Below are positions 11,585 through 22,957 of a stretch of DNA of 64,000 nt, piece by piece. Under the pieces are notes generated by a model that saw only the letters and a program-made list of their open reading frames with translations, was not told the origin of the DNA and did not search any database. Position 1 is the first letter of the stretch. Each line of letters opens with the position of its first letter. The position numbers were made by a program, and so were the translations under genes. The stretch comes from Pyricularia pennisetigena. Taxonomy: Eukaryota; Ascomycota; Sordariomycetes; Magnaporthales; Pyriculariaceae. The DNA is taken from the NCBI RefSeq assembly GCF_004337985.1, contig NC_043743.1, positions 1,817,882 to 1,881,881 of the forward strand. The letters run 5' to 3'.

Positions 11585-12834
11585 ATGGCAAACAGGATCA
11601 TATGCATACAGCAGCATCTAGGCGGAATCTTAACATCTCAGGCAGCACTACTCTATGACCACACGACTGTCGAAGCTGAGAAAGACATGCAAGACCCTCG
11701 TGACTGGGCGGCGAGACCATGTCCGATCGGGAATTCCGACAACTATTTGGAATACAACGAAGAGCTTTTGGCTGCGAACAAACCAGAGTGCTACTACACG
11801 CTAGAGTAAGTCTTTGTGAACACACAGACTATTTTCTCTACGTGCTGGTTTTGGAAAATATCTTGCTGACAAGAGATCACAGGCGGGGCCTGGACACGAC
11901 ACTTGAGCATCGTTTAAAGTCATGGCCCTGTCACGTATGTGAGAAGGTTGTGGGCGATCAAGGCCTGGATCAAGATAGCAAAGAGAAGGACGAAAATGAA
12001 GATGACAAGCAAGAGAAGCAGTCCATGTTAAACGGCCTGACTCAATGCGGAGTGTGTAAGTCCGCATGGTATTGCTCCGAGAGATGCCGCCAGAAAGACC
12101 TGCAGGTGCACGTTCTACTGTGCGACCAGTACCAGCCTTTTCAGGACTCTCAAGAGCTGGTATTGGATAGCCACAGGCCCGGCGAGTTTAGATGCGTTGG
12201 CATCGAGCTCCCCGTGAACGGCAGGTCCCCGAGGCCAATCTGGATTGAGTTCGGGACGGAGTTCGGCAACCGACCCCGGGAGCGCCACGGCGGGATTGTG
12301 CGGACAACGTTTGTTTTGCAGCAGAATCCCTCATACGACCTCGGCATCAAGGTCGGCGGCATTCCTCAGTTGATCAAGATTCACGGGCCCTCTTGGGGCA
12401 CGCGGCTCTACGTGGTGCGCCGAGAAAGCTCGTTGCTTCATCCGGTCAACCGGTGCGTGGCGCGTCTGCTGTGGGAGCTAGCCCCTACAGCGTTCGACTC
12501 TATGGAGGGATTCTTAGACCCCAACGAGCACATGCGACACGACAAACTATTCTGGAGGGGCCCGATTGTGCTGTTTCGACGGACCGAGATGTTCTTCTCG
12601 ATGAATGCGGCGAATGTTGGGGGGCCGCTCGGCGGACGTGAGCTCCGGTCGCTCGAGATGAAGAAGATGGAGGATATGACGCTTGCCGATCTGAGCTGGG
12701 CTCTCGAGTATCTGGCGTGGAGGCAAGTGGTGGTGGCGGAGCACCCAGAGACGGCTAACCTGATGCCGGAGAACTGGTCACAGTGGATACGGACCATTTC
12801 GGATGGGGCAGAGCTGGAAGAGGTGGACGAGTGA
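11585..12834 (+). CDS. MYND zinc-finger protein, about 390 aa
   Basis: Exons 11585-11805 and 11883-12834. The 77-nt intron has GTAAGT, a TGCTGAC branch site and ATCACAG, and joining gives GA|G (Glu) in frame. The start is uncertain: ATG 11585 is the first in frame, but 11687 (MQDPRDW) would also give a sensible protein. The MYND finger uses Cys90, Cys93, Cys129, Cys132, Cys138, Cys142, His150 and Cys154. Spacing is canonical except for a 35-residue gap between the first and second Cys pairs, filled by an acidic/Lys-rich stretch. The remaining 230 residues show no SET or other catalytic motif. MYND domains bind proline-rich peptides, so a protein-interaction role is likely. The partner is unknown. 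Confidence 0.8.
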
Positions 12835-13570
12835 GGAGAAAGTCTGTGTGGGTGCATGTGGATGCATATGTGGATGCATGCGTGGGTAGTACTTTCCTGT
12901 ACCCCATTGCATGTACATCAAATGCAGGGGACATGGTGGTGGCTGCCCTTTCTGAATTCTACTATGGTACCAAAAAAAAAAAAAAAGAGAAAAAAAACCC
13001 ACATCACGTCTATTCCTCGTCTTTTGTCTCTCTCCGTATGGAGTGCTTGGACAGTTCCTTCCGATGATGCTTGCTCTTTGACCCCCAACCCCGCCACCCA
13101 AAGTTGTGCATCGGCATGTAGAAGAGCAGGGATCCAATGTAACTAAAATATGCCTCCAACATGTCCAACCGTAAGACGCGGTGCTTCTATTCGACGAGCT
13201 TACAATCCTTTGAGATATCTTTGTGGGCTTTTATTAGCCCGTCGAGCCCCCAAAACGGCATACTGCTGACGCAATAATGACAATGAAGCGCACGACAAGC
13301 GAAGCATCTCTGGAAGCACGTCAACATCGGATGCGGGGTTGTGTTCACTGAGGCCAAATATGAGTGGAGATGCTAAGATATCCGTACCTTCTTTGGGCTC
13401 TAAGCCCGAGCGGCAAGCGAGCCTTTCCCTCTCATGGCCTTGCTCGTATCGTTGTCTTATCTCATTTTCGTCCCCCGTAATCAGCCCGATCAACAACAGA
13501 CCAGACTTGATCATCAAACAAGTTTCAGGAAACCTCGTAACAAGATATACTAGTAATAATCCAAGCCATC
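12835..13570. other. Intergenic spacer
   Basis: Contains a short run of ATGCAT-type words just after the MYND gene (12854-12890) and an A-rich tract at about 12970-13000. It includes the promoter of the aldehyde dehydrogenase. No gene seen. Confidence 0.5.
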
Positions 13571-15010
13571 ATGGGAGGAGAAAAGGACCATACAGTGCCG
13601 CTCTTGATCGGCGGCAAGGAAAAGATCACCAGCGACACTTTCCCCGTTGTTTCTCCTGCAACAGGCGAGACCGTTCACCAATGCAGCAACGCGAACGTGG
13701 CCGACGCCGAGGAGGCCGTCGAGACCGCCGCTGCTGCTCTCAATGACTGGAAGCGCAAGACCCCAGCCGAGAGGCGTGACATATTCCTCAAGGCTGCCGA
13801 CATCCTCGCCAACCGTAAAGAGGAGCTCGCGAGCTACATGGAGACTGAGACGGCTGCATCGAAACATTGGGCCAATTTCAACCTCGACAACACCCGTGAC
13901 ATGCTCATCGACGTCGCCGGGCGCATCTCGGCCGCCATGACAGGTGCTATCCCGGCCACCAGGGATATCAACGTCAGTGCTCTGGTGGTCAAGGAGCCCT
14001 ACGGTGTCGTCCTGGCTATGGCCCCTTGGAATGCCCCTTACATCTTGGGCATGCGGGCGGTCCTGTTCCCCCTCGCCGTCGGTAACACGGTCGTGTTCAA
14101 GGGGTCCGAGCTGAGCCCCCGGACCATGTGGGGAATCTGTTCCGTCCTCGCCGAGGCCGGAGTCCCCGAGGGCGCGTTGAGCCTGGTCTTTTGCAGCCGG
14201 GAGACGGCAGCCTCAGTGACCGAGACCCTCATCGCCCACAAGCACATGAAGAAGGTCAACTTTACCGGCAGCACGTCGGTCGGGCGCATCATCGGCCGCC
14301 TGGCTGGCCAGCACCTCAAGCCTGTCCTGCTCGAGCTCGGTGGCAAGGCGCCGGCCATCGTATGGGAGGATGCAGACCTCGACAACGCTGCGGCGCAGTG
14401 TGCTCTCGGTGCTTACCTCGCGTCGGGTCAGATCTGCATGAGCACGGAGCGCATCATCGTGCATGAGGCCGTGGCGAAGCAGTTCCAGGGCAAGTTTGCA
14501 GCCTGCGTCAACAAGTTCTTCCCGTCCGATGCCGACGCGCCCGTCCTCGTCCAGGCCCAGGGCGTCGCGAGGAACCACGAGCTGCTCAAGGACGCACTCT
14601 CCAAGGGCGCCGAGGTAGTCGTCGGCGACGCTGACGCCAAGGATGACAACGCCCACTGCATGCGGCCCGTGGCCATCCGCGGCGTGACCCCGGACATGGA
14701 CATTTACATGACCGAGAGCTTCGGGCCGACGGTCTCGCTCATCGAGGTCAACAGCGAGGAGGAGGCGCTGCGGATCGCCAACGACACCGAATACGGCCTG
14801 ACGTCTGCCGTCTTCACCAACGATCTGCGCCGGGCGTTACGGCTGGCCCACGGCATCGAGACGGGGGCCGTGCACATCAACAGCATGAGCGTGCACGACG
14901 AGTCCGGCCTGCCACACGGTGGTGCCAAGGCCAGCGGGTTCGGGCGGTTCAATGCCGCCGAGGGGCTGGACGAGTGGGTGCGGACCAAGAACATTACCTA
15001 TCGGATTTGA
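13571..15010 (+). CDS. Aldehyde dehydrogenase, salicylaldehyde/vanillin dehydrogenase type
   Basis: Single exon, 479 aa, ATG 13571. NAD(P)-dependent oxidation of an aldehyde to an acid. Full ALDH fold: the PWN motif with Asn154, Lys177 in VVFKGSE for cofactor binding, the FTGSTSVG glycine motif (about 231-238), catalytic base Glu255 in LLELGGKAP, and nucleophile Cys289 in SGQICMSTER. Length and the GQICMSTER motif match the aromatic-aldehyde branch (vanillin and salicylaldehyde dehydrogenases) better than acetaldehyde enzymes. That sub-family call is an inference, and the substrate is not known. There is no N-terminal targeting peptide, so it is probably cytosolic. The nearest downstream gene is a P450 on the same strand and, further on, a DUF1772 protein, a combination common in aromatic or polyketide metabolism. 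Confidence 0.9.
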   Translation: MGGEKDHTVPLLIGGKEKITSDTFPVVSPATGETVHQCSNANVADAEEAVETAAAALNDWKRKTPAERRDIFLKAADILANRKEELASYMETETAASKHWANFNLDNTRDMLIDVAGRISAAMTGAIPATRDINVSALVVKEPYGVVLAMAPWNAPYILGMRAVLFPLAVGNTVVFKGSELSPRTMWGICSVLAEAGVPEGALSLVFCSRETAASVTETLIAHKHMKKVNFTGSTSVGRIIGRLAGQHLKPVLLELGGKAPAIVWEDADLDNAAAQCALGAYLASGQICMSTERIIVHEAVAKQFQGKFAACVNKFFPSDADAPVLVQAQGVARNHELLKDALSKGAEVVVGDADAKDDNAHCMRPVAIRGVTPDMDIYMTESFGPTVSLIEVNSEEEALRIANDTEYGLTSAVFTNDLRRALRLAHGIETGAVHINSMSVHDESGLPHGGAKASGFGRFNAAEGLDEWVRTKNITYRI

Positions 15011-17055
15011 AGCCAGTTGCGGGTATGGGAATGAATACGGAAAAGGGGGGGAGAGTATTCGTACATGGCGGCAGCTAACCGTGGTCGGGGAAGTCTTCCA
15101 AGCCGCGTGCAGTGACGGTGTGGAGAGATGCGGCACATGGTTCTAAATAGCTCAAGTTACACAATGTAACACGGAATCCAGCCGCGGCTTTTGAGTAGCA
15201 CAGTAGATGAGGCCACACTGCATGCTGATGCCACGCTGTTGACCTGGAGGTTAATGTGTGGTCGAAAGTGTCGATCTGTGGTTTCGCACCGAGACGCAAA
15301 GGAAAATGTCTGATGGGTTGATTTTTGGGCTCGGCTACATTTATGCGGTGCTACGGTAATATATAATCTTTTCTGGTCGTTTCTGTTGTTGTTCATGCTT
15401 ATTATATTTCTCTCTCATTTCTCTCTCATTTTCCTCGACTTTTTTTTTCTTCCTGCTTGGTTACACTAGGGCGGTTAGCTGCGTCGACGTAAGCTGGTTG
15501 TCTCTGTATAAGCGGTGTCAATACCCGGTCGGCGAGCTCGGAAATGTCCCGGTTACACACTACCGTTTTTTTTCTCTCTTTTTTCTTTTACCCGTTTTTC
15601 CCCCTTTCGTATCGCCACTTTTCCTGGATCTCGGAAGGGCTGCCTGGATCCCCCACCGGGGAAAAAAAGAAAACAGTAGACAACTTTTGTTTGCGATGGG
15701 ACAGGCGGTATAAAAAGATCCGCACCGGAACCTGAACCAAGAAGGTTTGAGACAGACACATCTCAATATGCGCGCTCCCGTGAGCTGACGGGCTGGGCTT
15801 GCGTTGACTTCTTTTTTGTTTTGTTGGAGGGGAATTAGGAGCTCATATGGACTGAGGAGGCATTGGACTGAGGAGACTTGTAATTGGCCACATTGCGCCG
15901 CCGCCGCCTCGAGGCTCTTTTTTTTTGATATTCTTGTCTTGTCGGCATTATCGTGTCTTGTAAGCCACCAAATCTATCCCAAGGGATATACACTCCGAAT
16001 ACGTCGTGTTGGATCTCGTTGAGGGTTGGATCTAGAGACAGGTTGAGTCAGCTGTAGTAACGATTCAGCCGGCTTAAGCCCCTCATTATTGGGAAAACCT
16101 GGGTTAGCCAATCGCTTTGCTGCAACAGCGAGGCTACGTACCCAAGGCCGCATGAGTACTTCCTTCCCTCTCAAGACATTTCCTCCCTTGCATCCGGCAT
16201 CCCACGGCCGGCCATGTTTGNNCAGCTTGGCATTTGTCGTACGGTCATGCTCGGCTTTCTGCGCCCTGCAGCAAAGCCAACTCAGCGATGCGCACCAACT
16301 AGACAATTTGTTTGGGGGGTGAATTTTTTCATGTCCCCCTTCACCGATTAGTTCAACTTCTGATTCAAAAACTTGATAGGCATGCATACAGTTGTTTTGG
16401 GTTTTTTTTTTATGCTCCTGCAACAAGCTTGCATAGTCACACTACAGAAACCGTTATGCCTAACCTGTTTCTGAGACAAAAAAGTTCTGATATATTGCAG
16501 CTGGATTGATAGCCGCCACGCCGCTTGGTTTGGGGGACAAAGCTGCCAAGGGCGCGCAGTCCACAGAACCGTCCCAAAAGTGCTCAGAGATATGCAGGGC
16601 CATAATTGCCATACATATGTGTGTTGCATCCTGCCCTCCGGGGACGTGGACCCGGCCAGACCGATGAATCAGAGCTTTGAAAGTCACCCCCAACGGTCCC
16701 CCTTGGCGGGCGCTTTTTTAAACCCAGATCTCATCCAGAAGTTGTGATGCGGGATGACTTGGCCGCAGTTCTGTTATCATCCACCACACCCCTTTTTCTT
16801 TCTTTTTTTTTTTGTTTGTCTCCGAGGATGACGAAAATGATGAGCCCGTCGTCGATAAATAGCTTGCTTCCGCATCATGTTAGTGCAAAGAATGTTGTTA
16901 ATAGGGACTTGCAAGGTCTCTGACCTCTCATCCTTGCTTCCTTGGTAAACGGCCTCAGGTTGTCCTCCTGAGACTTCTCAGCTTTGCTTTTCGAGGTTCC
17001 TATATCTGCCATGGGGCCTGTACTTGCTCTACTAAATCTTGAACCGCTTTCTACC
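15011..17055. other. Intergenic spacer with a two-base gap
   Basis: About 2 kb without a credible gene. It holds several T- or CT-rich tracts (15440-15600, 15910-15930, 16800-16820) and two N at 16221-16222. The last part is the P450 promoter. In-frame codons extend upstream of the P450 start to an alternative ATG at 17011. Confidence 0.5.
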
Positions 17056-18923
17056 ATGGCATCTCTGAGAGATACAATGCACACGGTCTCTGTCGTGGAC
17101 ATGATGGCCTTGGCCAAGAGCTCAGTGCTCAATCTTGGTTTCTGGGGATGGGTTCTCATCACGGGGGTTGTTGTGAGATAATCAAGTCCCACTCACCTAT
17201 CCTTCAACCCCTTCCCAAGATGAAAGCCAGTCTAACAAATAACCAACACGCACCCCTCGAAACCAGCTTCTCGCCATCCCCACCTACATCTTCATCTACA
17301 ACATCTGGTTCCACCCCCTGGCCGCCTTCCCCGGTCCTCTCATGTACCGGGCCTTTGACTCGTTCAAGGTCTACCAGCAGCTGACGGGTAACATCAACCA
17401 CCGGCTGCACGAGGCGCACGAAAAGTACGGCGATGTGGTCCGCATCGCCCCCTGGCAGCTGTCGTACACGACGGCCACTGCCTGGACCGACATCACGGCC
17501 GGACACAAGGGCCAGATCCCGACTAACCCGGCCTACGGCCAGGCCGAGAAGGAGCTGTTTGGCGCCAGCGGGTTCCTGTGGGTCGGAAACGACGAGCACG
17601 CCCGTCATCGCAGGGTCCTGTCGCCGGCTTTCTCGGACAGGTCGCTCAGGGAGCAGGAGCCCGTTGTTTCAAAGTATGTGGACCTGTTGGTGATGCGTAT
17701 GAAGGAGAAGTCGGGGGATGTGGTTGACTTTTGGCTTTGGATGAACTTTACGACCTTTGACATCATCGGTGATTTGACGTTTGGCGAGTCGTTTGACTGT
17801 CTGCTGGAGTCGAGGTGAGTTTGTTCTTCTGCGAATGAAGAGAGGCTTTACGCCGACCGATCGACCGACCGACCGACCTTCATTCAGGAACAAGGCTGAC
17901 TGTCCCGTTTGGCCTAGACTCCATCCTTGGGTGGACTACCTCATGTCGCGCCTGCACATGATGATGTACGGCCAGATAATGACCACGATGGGCAGGCTCG
18001 GCGTCCTCATCGAGATGCTGGTTCCGCGTCGCATCATGGACGAGGCCAAGAGACACGTATCCCTGGCCAAGGACAAGGTCGACCGCCGCATAGCGCGCAC
18101 CACGGACCGGCCAGACTTTATGACGCAGATCCTGGCCCACACGACCATCGATACCGAGGCGGCCGGCGAGAGCAAGCACAAGAACCGCCTGTCGCTGCCG
18201 GAGCTCTACGCCGACTCCCAGATAATGGTGATAGCCGGGTCCGAGACGTCGGCGGGCCTCATCACGGCCGCCGTCTACTTCCTGCTGCGCAACCCCAAGG
18301 CCATGGGCCGGCTGGTGCGCGAGGTCAGGGGAGCGTTTGCGTCAGAGTCGGAGATCCGCAACGCCGTCGTGAGCAAGCTGCCGTACCTCAACGCCGTCGT
18401 CAACGAGTCGCTGCGCATGCGGCCCCCGCTGCCCTCGGGCATCGACCGCAAGGTCGGCGCGGGCGGCGCCGTGGTCGACGGCAAGTTCCTGGCCCCGGGA
18501 ACATCGCTGCAGGTGACGCACTGGGCGGCGTACCACTCGGCGCGCAACTTTGCCGAGCCGTGGTCCTTCCGGCCCGAGCGGTGGCTGTCGGGACGGGAGG
18601 CCGAGGAGGAAGACGTGTCCGTCTTTGCCGGCGACAACAAGGCCGTGTTCCAGCCGTTTGGGGTAGGGTCGCGCGGCTGCCTGGGCCGTGGGCTGGCGTA
18701 CATGGAGACGCGGCTGACGCTGGCCAGGCTGGTCTGGAACTTTGACATGGAGCTGATGCCCGACAGCGAGGACTGGGCGGACCAGCGCGTGTGGATGCTG
18801 TACGAGAAGAAGCCGCTCAACTTGAGACTGGTCCCGAGGGGGGTGGCCGAGAGCTATGAGCTGTCTGCGCAGACGCGGGATCGGCTCTGGCATACGGCTG
18901 GAGAGGATCACAGGTGGAGATGA
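17056..18923 (+). CDS. Cytochrome P450 monooxygenase (isotrichodermin C-15 hydroxylase-like)
   Basis: Three exons: 17056-17172, 17267-17814 and 17918-18923, 556 aa. Intron 1 (GTGAGA to CCAG, phase 0) splits the membrane anchor: WGWVLITGVV in exon 1 joins LLAIPTYIFIYNIW in exon 2. Intron 2 (GTGAGT, GGCTGAC branch, CCTAG) joins AG|A = Arg and contains a GACC tetranucleotide repeat. ATG 17011 would add 15 residues; I chose 17056 because it puts the anchor at about 28-51. Motifs: proline hinge FPGP, I-helix AGSETSA, ExxR in ESLRMRPP, and heme-binding FGVGSRGCLG with the axial Cys. These look intact, so an active ER haem monooxygenase is expected. The motif style resembles CYP65-type enzymes of secondary metabolism, and the substrate cannot be read from sequence. 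Confidence 0.9.
17853..17878. repeat. GACC tetranucleotide microsatellite in P450 intron 2
   Basis: CCGACCGATCGACCGACC-type repeat: about six copies of a 4-bp unit with one A-for-C change, wholly inside the intron. Confidence 0.85.
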
Positions 18924-19418
18924 GTGGATGAGCATGTCCATAGATCGGTCTCTTTTGCTTCTGGGACATTTGGGGTGTAACCGTGGGCTTGTATTGGGGT
19001 GTTGCTTTGCTTCATTCTCGGGCTAAAAACGTATTCTGTCATGGGTGGTTCCTTGGGTGTTGGTGGGTTTCTGTATTGGCGAGCTTGGCAATCACGTCGG
19101 TAGTTTGTTTGTCCTTTTGGTCGAATAGTCTTTTTAGTCTGGCAAATATCATTTTATGCAATAAATCAGTTTAGTTGGTTGGTACAAATTCAAGCCGACA
19201 ATTCCAAATCATGACAACATCTCATCTCAATGCTGAGAACACAAACAGGGACGCTCTCGTTCCGTCGAGACTACACCGCACTCGACTATACGGTTTCATG
19301 ACCAGGTCACGTCGACACTGCCAGCAATCAATCAGCCGCAAGTGCCAGCGTGAATCTGTACAGATGCACTCTCGACATACATTTGACAGACCACCTTGGT
19401 TTCTGATTAAAGTCCCAA
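18924..19418. other. Convergent 3' spacer
   Basis: Lies between the 3' ends of the P450 (+) and the DUF1772 gene (-). T-rich; nothing else seen. Confidence 0.5.
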
Positions 19419-19934
19419 TCACAGCGAGGCATACAGCCCAATCAGCCCAGCGGCGGCCAACATGGCAGCGCGGCCGAGGTTCAGCACACCCCAATGGTCG
19501 ACGAGGAACTTGTCACTCTCACGCACCTCGGCCGACTCCAACGTCTCGTCCGTGATGGACATGGACTTTGTCAGCTCCGCGCGGCGACGCAGCTTGATGT
19601 TGGTTCTCGACATGACCAAGACCGTGTACGGGACGATGCCCACCGAGAGCGCGGCGGCGAGGGCGTACATCTTGGCGGTCCGCTCGCCAAAGACGCGCGA
19701 GTAGGCCAGGTACGAGAAGCCCAGGGCCGAGAGCACGTCGGCGGCGGGCAGGACGGCGCGGCCCGACACGAACATCTTGTCCCATTGCTGGAGCATGAGC
19801 GGGCCCGGCGACTCGAGGAGACGGGGCACCGTGAAGATTGAGAGGCCGAGCTTGGCGCCGCTGGACGCCGCGATGGTGAAGAGCGACGCGACCTGCACGG
19901 CTTTGATGGTTGAAGGTGATGGCGAGGAAGACAT
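19419..19934 (-). CDS. DUF1772 / anthrone-oxygenase-like membrane protein
   Basis: Single exon, 171 aa, ATG 19934. Four hydrophobic segments: about 12-33 (VQVASLFTIAASSGAKLGLS), 60-80 (VLPAADVLSALGFSYLAY), 85-108 (MYALAAALSVGIVPYTVLVM) and the C-terminal LGRAAMLAAAGLIGLYASL. The pattern, the SGAKLGLS segment and the W...LNLGR region after a polar loop match the DUF1772 family. That family includes anthrone oxygenases of fungal aromatic polyketide pathways and many members of unknown role. Length is typical. It converges on the P450 and sits 4.4 kb beyond the aldehyde dehydrogenase. An oxygenase role is a family-based guess. Confidence 0.82.
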   Translation of the reverse strand: MSSSPSPSTIKAVQVASLFTIAASSGAKLGLSIFTVPRLLESPGPLMLQQWDKMFVSGRAVLPAADVLSALGFSYLAYSRVFGERTAKMYALAAALSVGIVPYTVLVMSRTNIKLRRRAELTKSMSITDETLESAEVRESDKFLVDHWGVLNLGRAAMLAAAGLIGLYASL

Positions 19935-20479
19935 GGTGGTGGCGTGATGGTGTTTTTAAGGCGAATACCAAGAGTGACGAATCAATGTGGAACAGACGAG
20001 AATCCACGCGGCCTTTCTTTCGAGTTGCGAAGTGAAATAGTCCCGGCGGGCGATATGTTGTGGGCCAAGTTTGATTGGAAGGATCAATAAACGCACCGTC
20101 AATCTGTCCGGCGCAAATAATCACCGTGTAAATGTAGCGGAATAGCGCCTGCGTGAAATCCCGTCGGAATAACCAAAAATTACAACATAGATCGTTTGCT
20201 GTCTCAATTTCAAGCGAAGTATTTTGGGTTTAGCATTTTGGTACTAAATGATTTGCATCAGCTCTTGACGTCATTACCAAAAATGCAGCGAAGGTCCTTG
20301 AAATCTCAAACCTGACTGACGCTTTGCAGAGTATCACGAGAAAATACACCTGAGCCCATCCACTCCACTCTCCTTCTCTGCGCCTTCTTAATCAAAAGCA
20401 AGACAACTCCCGTCGCGGCAGATGCGTTGCAGCACCGTACAAGATGCCAATCACGCTGGTCAATATCAACAACAGCTCA
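19935..20479. other. Intergenic spacer, DUF1772 promoter side
   Basis: Promoter of the minus-strand DUF1772 gene and 5' flank of the tRNA. No other feature seen. Confidence 0.5.
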
Positions 20480-20575
20480 GCTCGCTTAGCTCAGTTGGTT
20501 AGAGCGTCGTACTAATATGTCTAATACACATATCAAGTGATGCGAAGGTCGCCAGTTCGACCCTGGTAGTGAGCA
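20480..20575 (+). tRNA. tRNA-Ile (anticodon AAU) with a 22-nt intron
   Basis: Cloverleaf fits by hand. The acceptor stem GCTCGCT (20480-20486) pairs with AGTGAGC (20568-20574), discriminator A at 20575. The D arm is GCTC...GAGC. The anticodon stem TCGTA pairs with TGCGA, and the loop is CTAATA plus A38 with anticodon AAT. The T arm is GCCAG-TTCGACC-CTGGT. An intron of 22 nt (20519-20540 approximately) interrupts the loop after position 37, the standard nuclear site. Without it the tRNA is 74 nt. A and B box sequences are internal as usual. Confidence 0.93.
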
Positions 20576-22957
20576 ATTACTTTTGTTATTTATCTTTTTT
20601 GTGATTTTCTATTCACTTGGCGGTCCAGGACAGCCAGACTTGGCAGGGAAAGCGTACATAGCCTCTGACAGATGTAAATAATAATAATAGCACTTATATC
20701 GGGAACCCGACGGGCATTTGCAAGTGCAAGAATTGCTGGAATTTTTAGGTTTATTAATATCGGCGTTCAACGTGGGACGCATATAATACCCGTCGTCCTT
20801 GATAACTTTTGAATCCCTCTAGTTGATTTCAAGGCGGTGGTTTTCCTAGATTTAAGAGATCATAATTTGGAATCGCCAATAAGAAGAAATCTTTTTTTTT
20901 TACCAAGCTTCGCCATGGTTATACAAGCATGATGCTGAGCCCATAAAAGTTGGGTGCAACAAAAAGTGGTACTGCGACCATGAACTACACAGCTTCTCTC
21001 TTTGATGGTCCGGAAATGGCTTTGGTATTGCAAGAACATCCAGCAGTGCGTTAATTAGCGTGACATCCACAATGGCCAATACCATTTGTTATTTGCTGGC
21101 AAGGACGGCCTGCTTGTCGGTGAGACTATACAGCTCAGCGAGCGAACTTGGAACAGATTCAGGAACCTTCGGATAATGGTCCAGGCTCCTTTTCCAATGG
21201 CTGTTCCCAAGCGAATCCATAAAGTTGATCTTATAAGACATGAGCCTGGAAAAGGGGGTCAGTTCAAAAGAAACGGATGACCTCTTTGTCAACAACTTCT
21301 TTTATTACAGCCTCCGAGCATGATTTGAACCAGAAAGTCCCCACTGAAGGGCTACCAAGTTTTCCATCCATGTATTGTATGTGGATAAGCTGTGGGCAGG
21401 AGTCTTTGTAGCGACTGCACGCGTAATCTTGAGATTCGTGGTTGTTTGCAGCTCGTAGGTGGGATGCAATTGTAATATTTATGATTTGTTTTTGTTTTTT
21501 GTTGCTTTTTTGGCATTCCGAATGACCTCAAATATATTTCTTTTCTTGGAAGTTTTTAATTTAGAACACAATTGCATTGCTGTCCTTATCTGTGTTCTAT
21601 CTTAATTTTTCTGACTCAAATATTGTTATCCATACGGCAGCAGTAAGCTATGTAAAGTATTCCTTTTATTCACACAGCAAAAGTTATGGATTGGCAGAGC
21701 TTTAATGGCAGGTTTTCTGCATTTTTTGTCACCTTCTATCCAGATGCAACTGCACATTCTTCTTTGTATGTTTCTTCCCCTCTTACTGTATATTCCTACC
21801 GCAAATAGCTTGAGTGGGCAGAGGGACCAAGGACCGGCTGTGCTGCTTCTTTTTTGGTATTTATTTCGTATTTTTACTCCTTTCTATCTTTTCCTGTTGG
21901 TTGGAAAATCTGTTTTCTTTTCTCTTTGGCGCATTGGACTTTTCCACTTCCACGACAGGCAGGTAATCTTCCCTTTTGCTTTTCAGCTGGGCATGTTTAA
22001 AATCACGATCCCCTGTACCGTGATAATGGTGGCTTGGAAGGCGATTCGCCTTGTCGTAGCTGAGCAATCTCACATATGCAATAAGCCTGTTGAGATAATG
22101 TAAGGCTGTCTCTTCGTAGATATCAGATATTCTGTTTCTGGGCCTGTCGGTGTCATGTGCTGATGCAGCCAAGCCCACAATGGACGGGCCAAAAGTCAGC
22201 TTGAAAGGCAAGGTGGGCCAGGCTGAGCATTCATGGGCAGCATACATGGCCTTTGTGGCTATGATTCTTTTTAAGGCTTTCCCAACGTCAATCGACTGAT
22301 CTGCATTGTTTGACCGAAACGTTGAAGGCCGCTTGTCCAAAACAAGCATTTGTGTGCCCAATCGCCTTTATTAATCCTACAAAATCTGTGAATGCGTGGG
22401 CAGTTTCGGGGGATTTCAAAAGTACAGCAAGGATAGCAGGGCCAAGAGCAGGCAACGGGATTTTGAACTTGTTGGGTGGTTCAGCTCTACCGCTTTATAC
22501 CCCATGACGACGCGTCGAATGCCCAGGCCATCGCCGGAATCTTGCCGTCGACTTGAGGTTTGTTCCATTGTCACTCGCTATTGAAAACCGTGAGAGAGTA
22601 GCTGTCAAAACGTGCACGTGTCTTTTGTGGAGGAAAAAAAAGGGAAACAAGAGAACAACTCGTCAACTGCAGTGTGGAACTGCATTTACCTGTCGAGATA
22701 TTTTCAGGCACCCAAACTCAGAATTTATATGAAAAAAAAAAGTAATCAAGCCACCTGCAATAACCCAACAATTGAAAGCACATCCATCTTTGTATATACA
22801 TATTCCTAACCCCAAAGAATCCTTCTCTCTTGCCTAGTACTGATAACATCTAACCATCCTACCGGTGTCTTGTCCGTTTTGCTTGGCAGATCAAGAACCG
22901 TCATACAAAGTCCTTATAGTGCCTCCCGAATACGGATTCGACGAAAAGAGCAACATC
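20576..22957. other. AT-rich intergenic stretch, 2.4 kb
   Basis: Markedly more AT-rich than the gene regions, with only short or non-ATG frames (for example 21705-22103 plus and 21861-22361 minus). I find no transposase, terminal repeat or RNA gene. It could be decayed mobile DNA, but nothing shows it. Confidence 0.5.
20581..20584 (+). terminator. RNA polymerase III T-run terminator of the tRNA gene
   Basis: TTTT begins six bases past the discriminator base, with a second run of six T a little downstream as backup. This is the normal Pol III stop signal. Confidence 0.75.

Noticed and set aside
21705..22361. Overlapping frames in the AT-rich spacer (132 and 166 codons)
   Set aside because: No domain, weak starts, hydrophobic or low-complexity content; no transposase motif or terminal repeats found.
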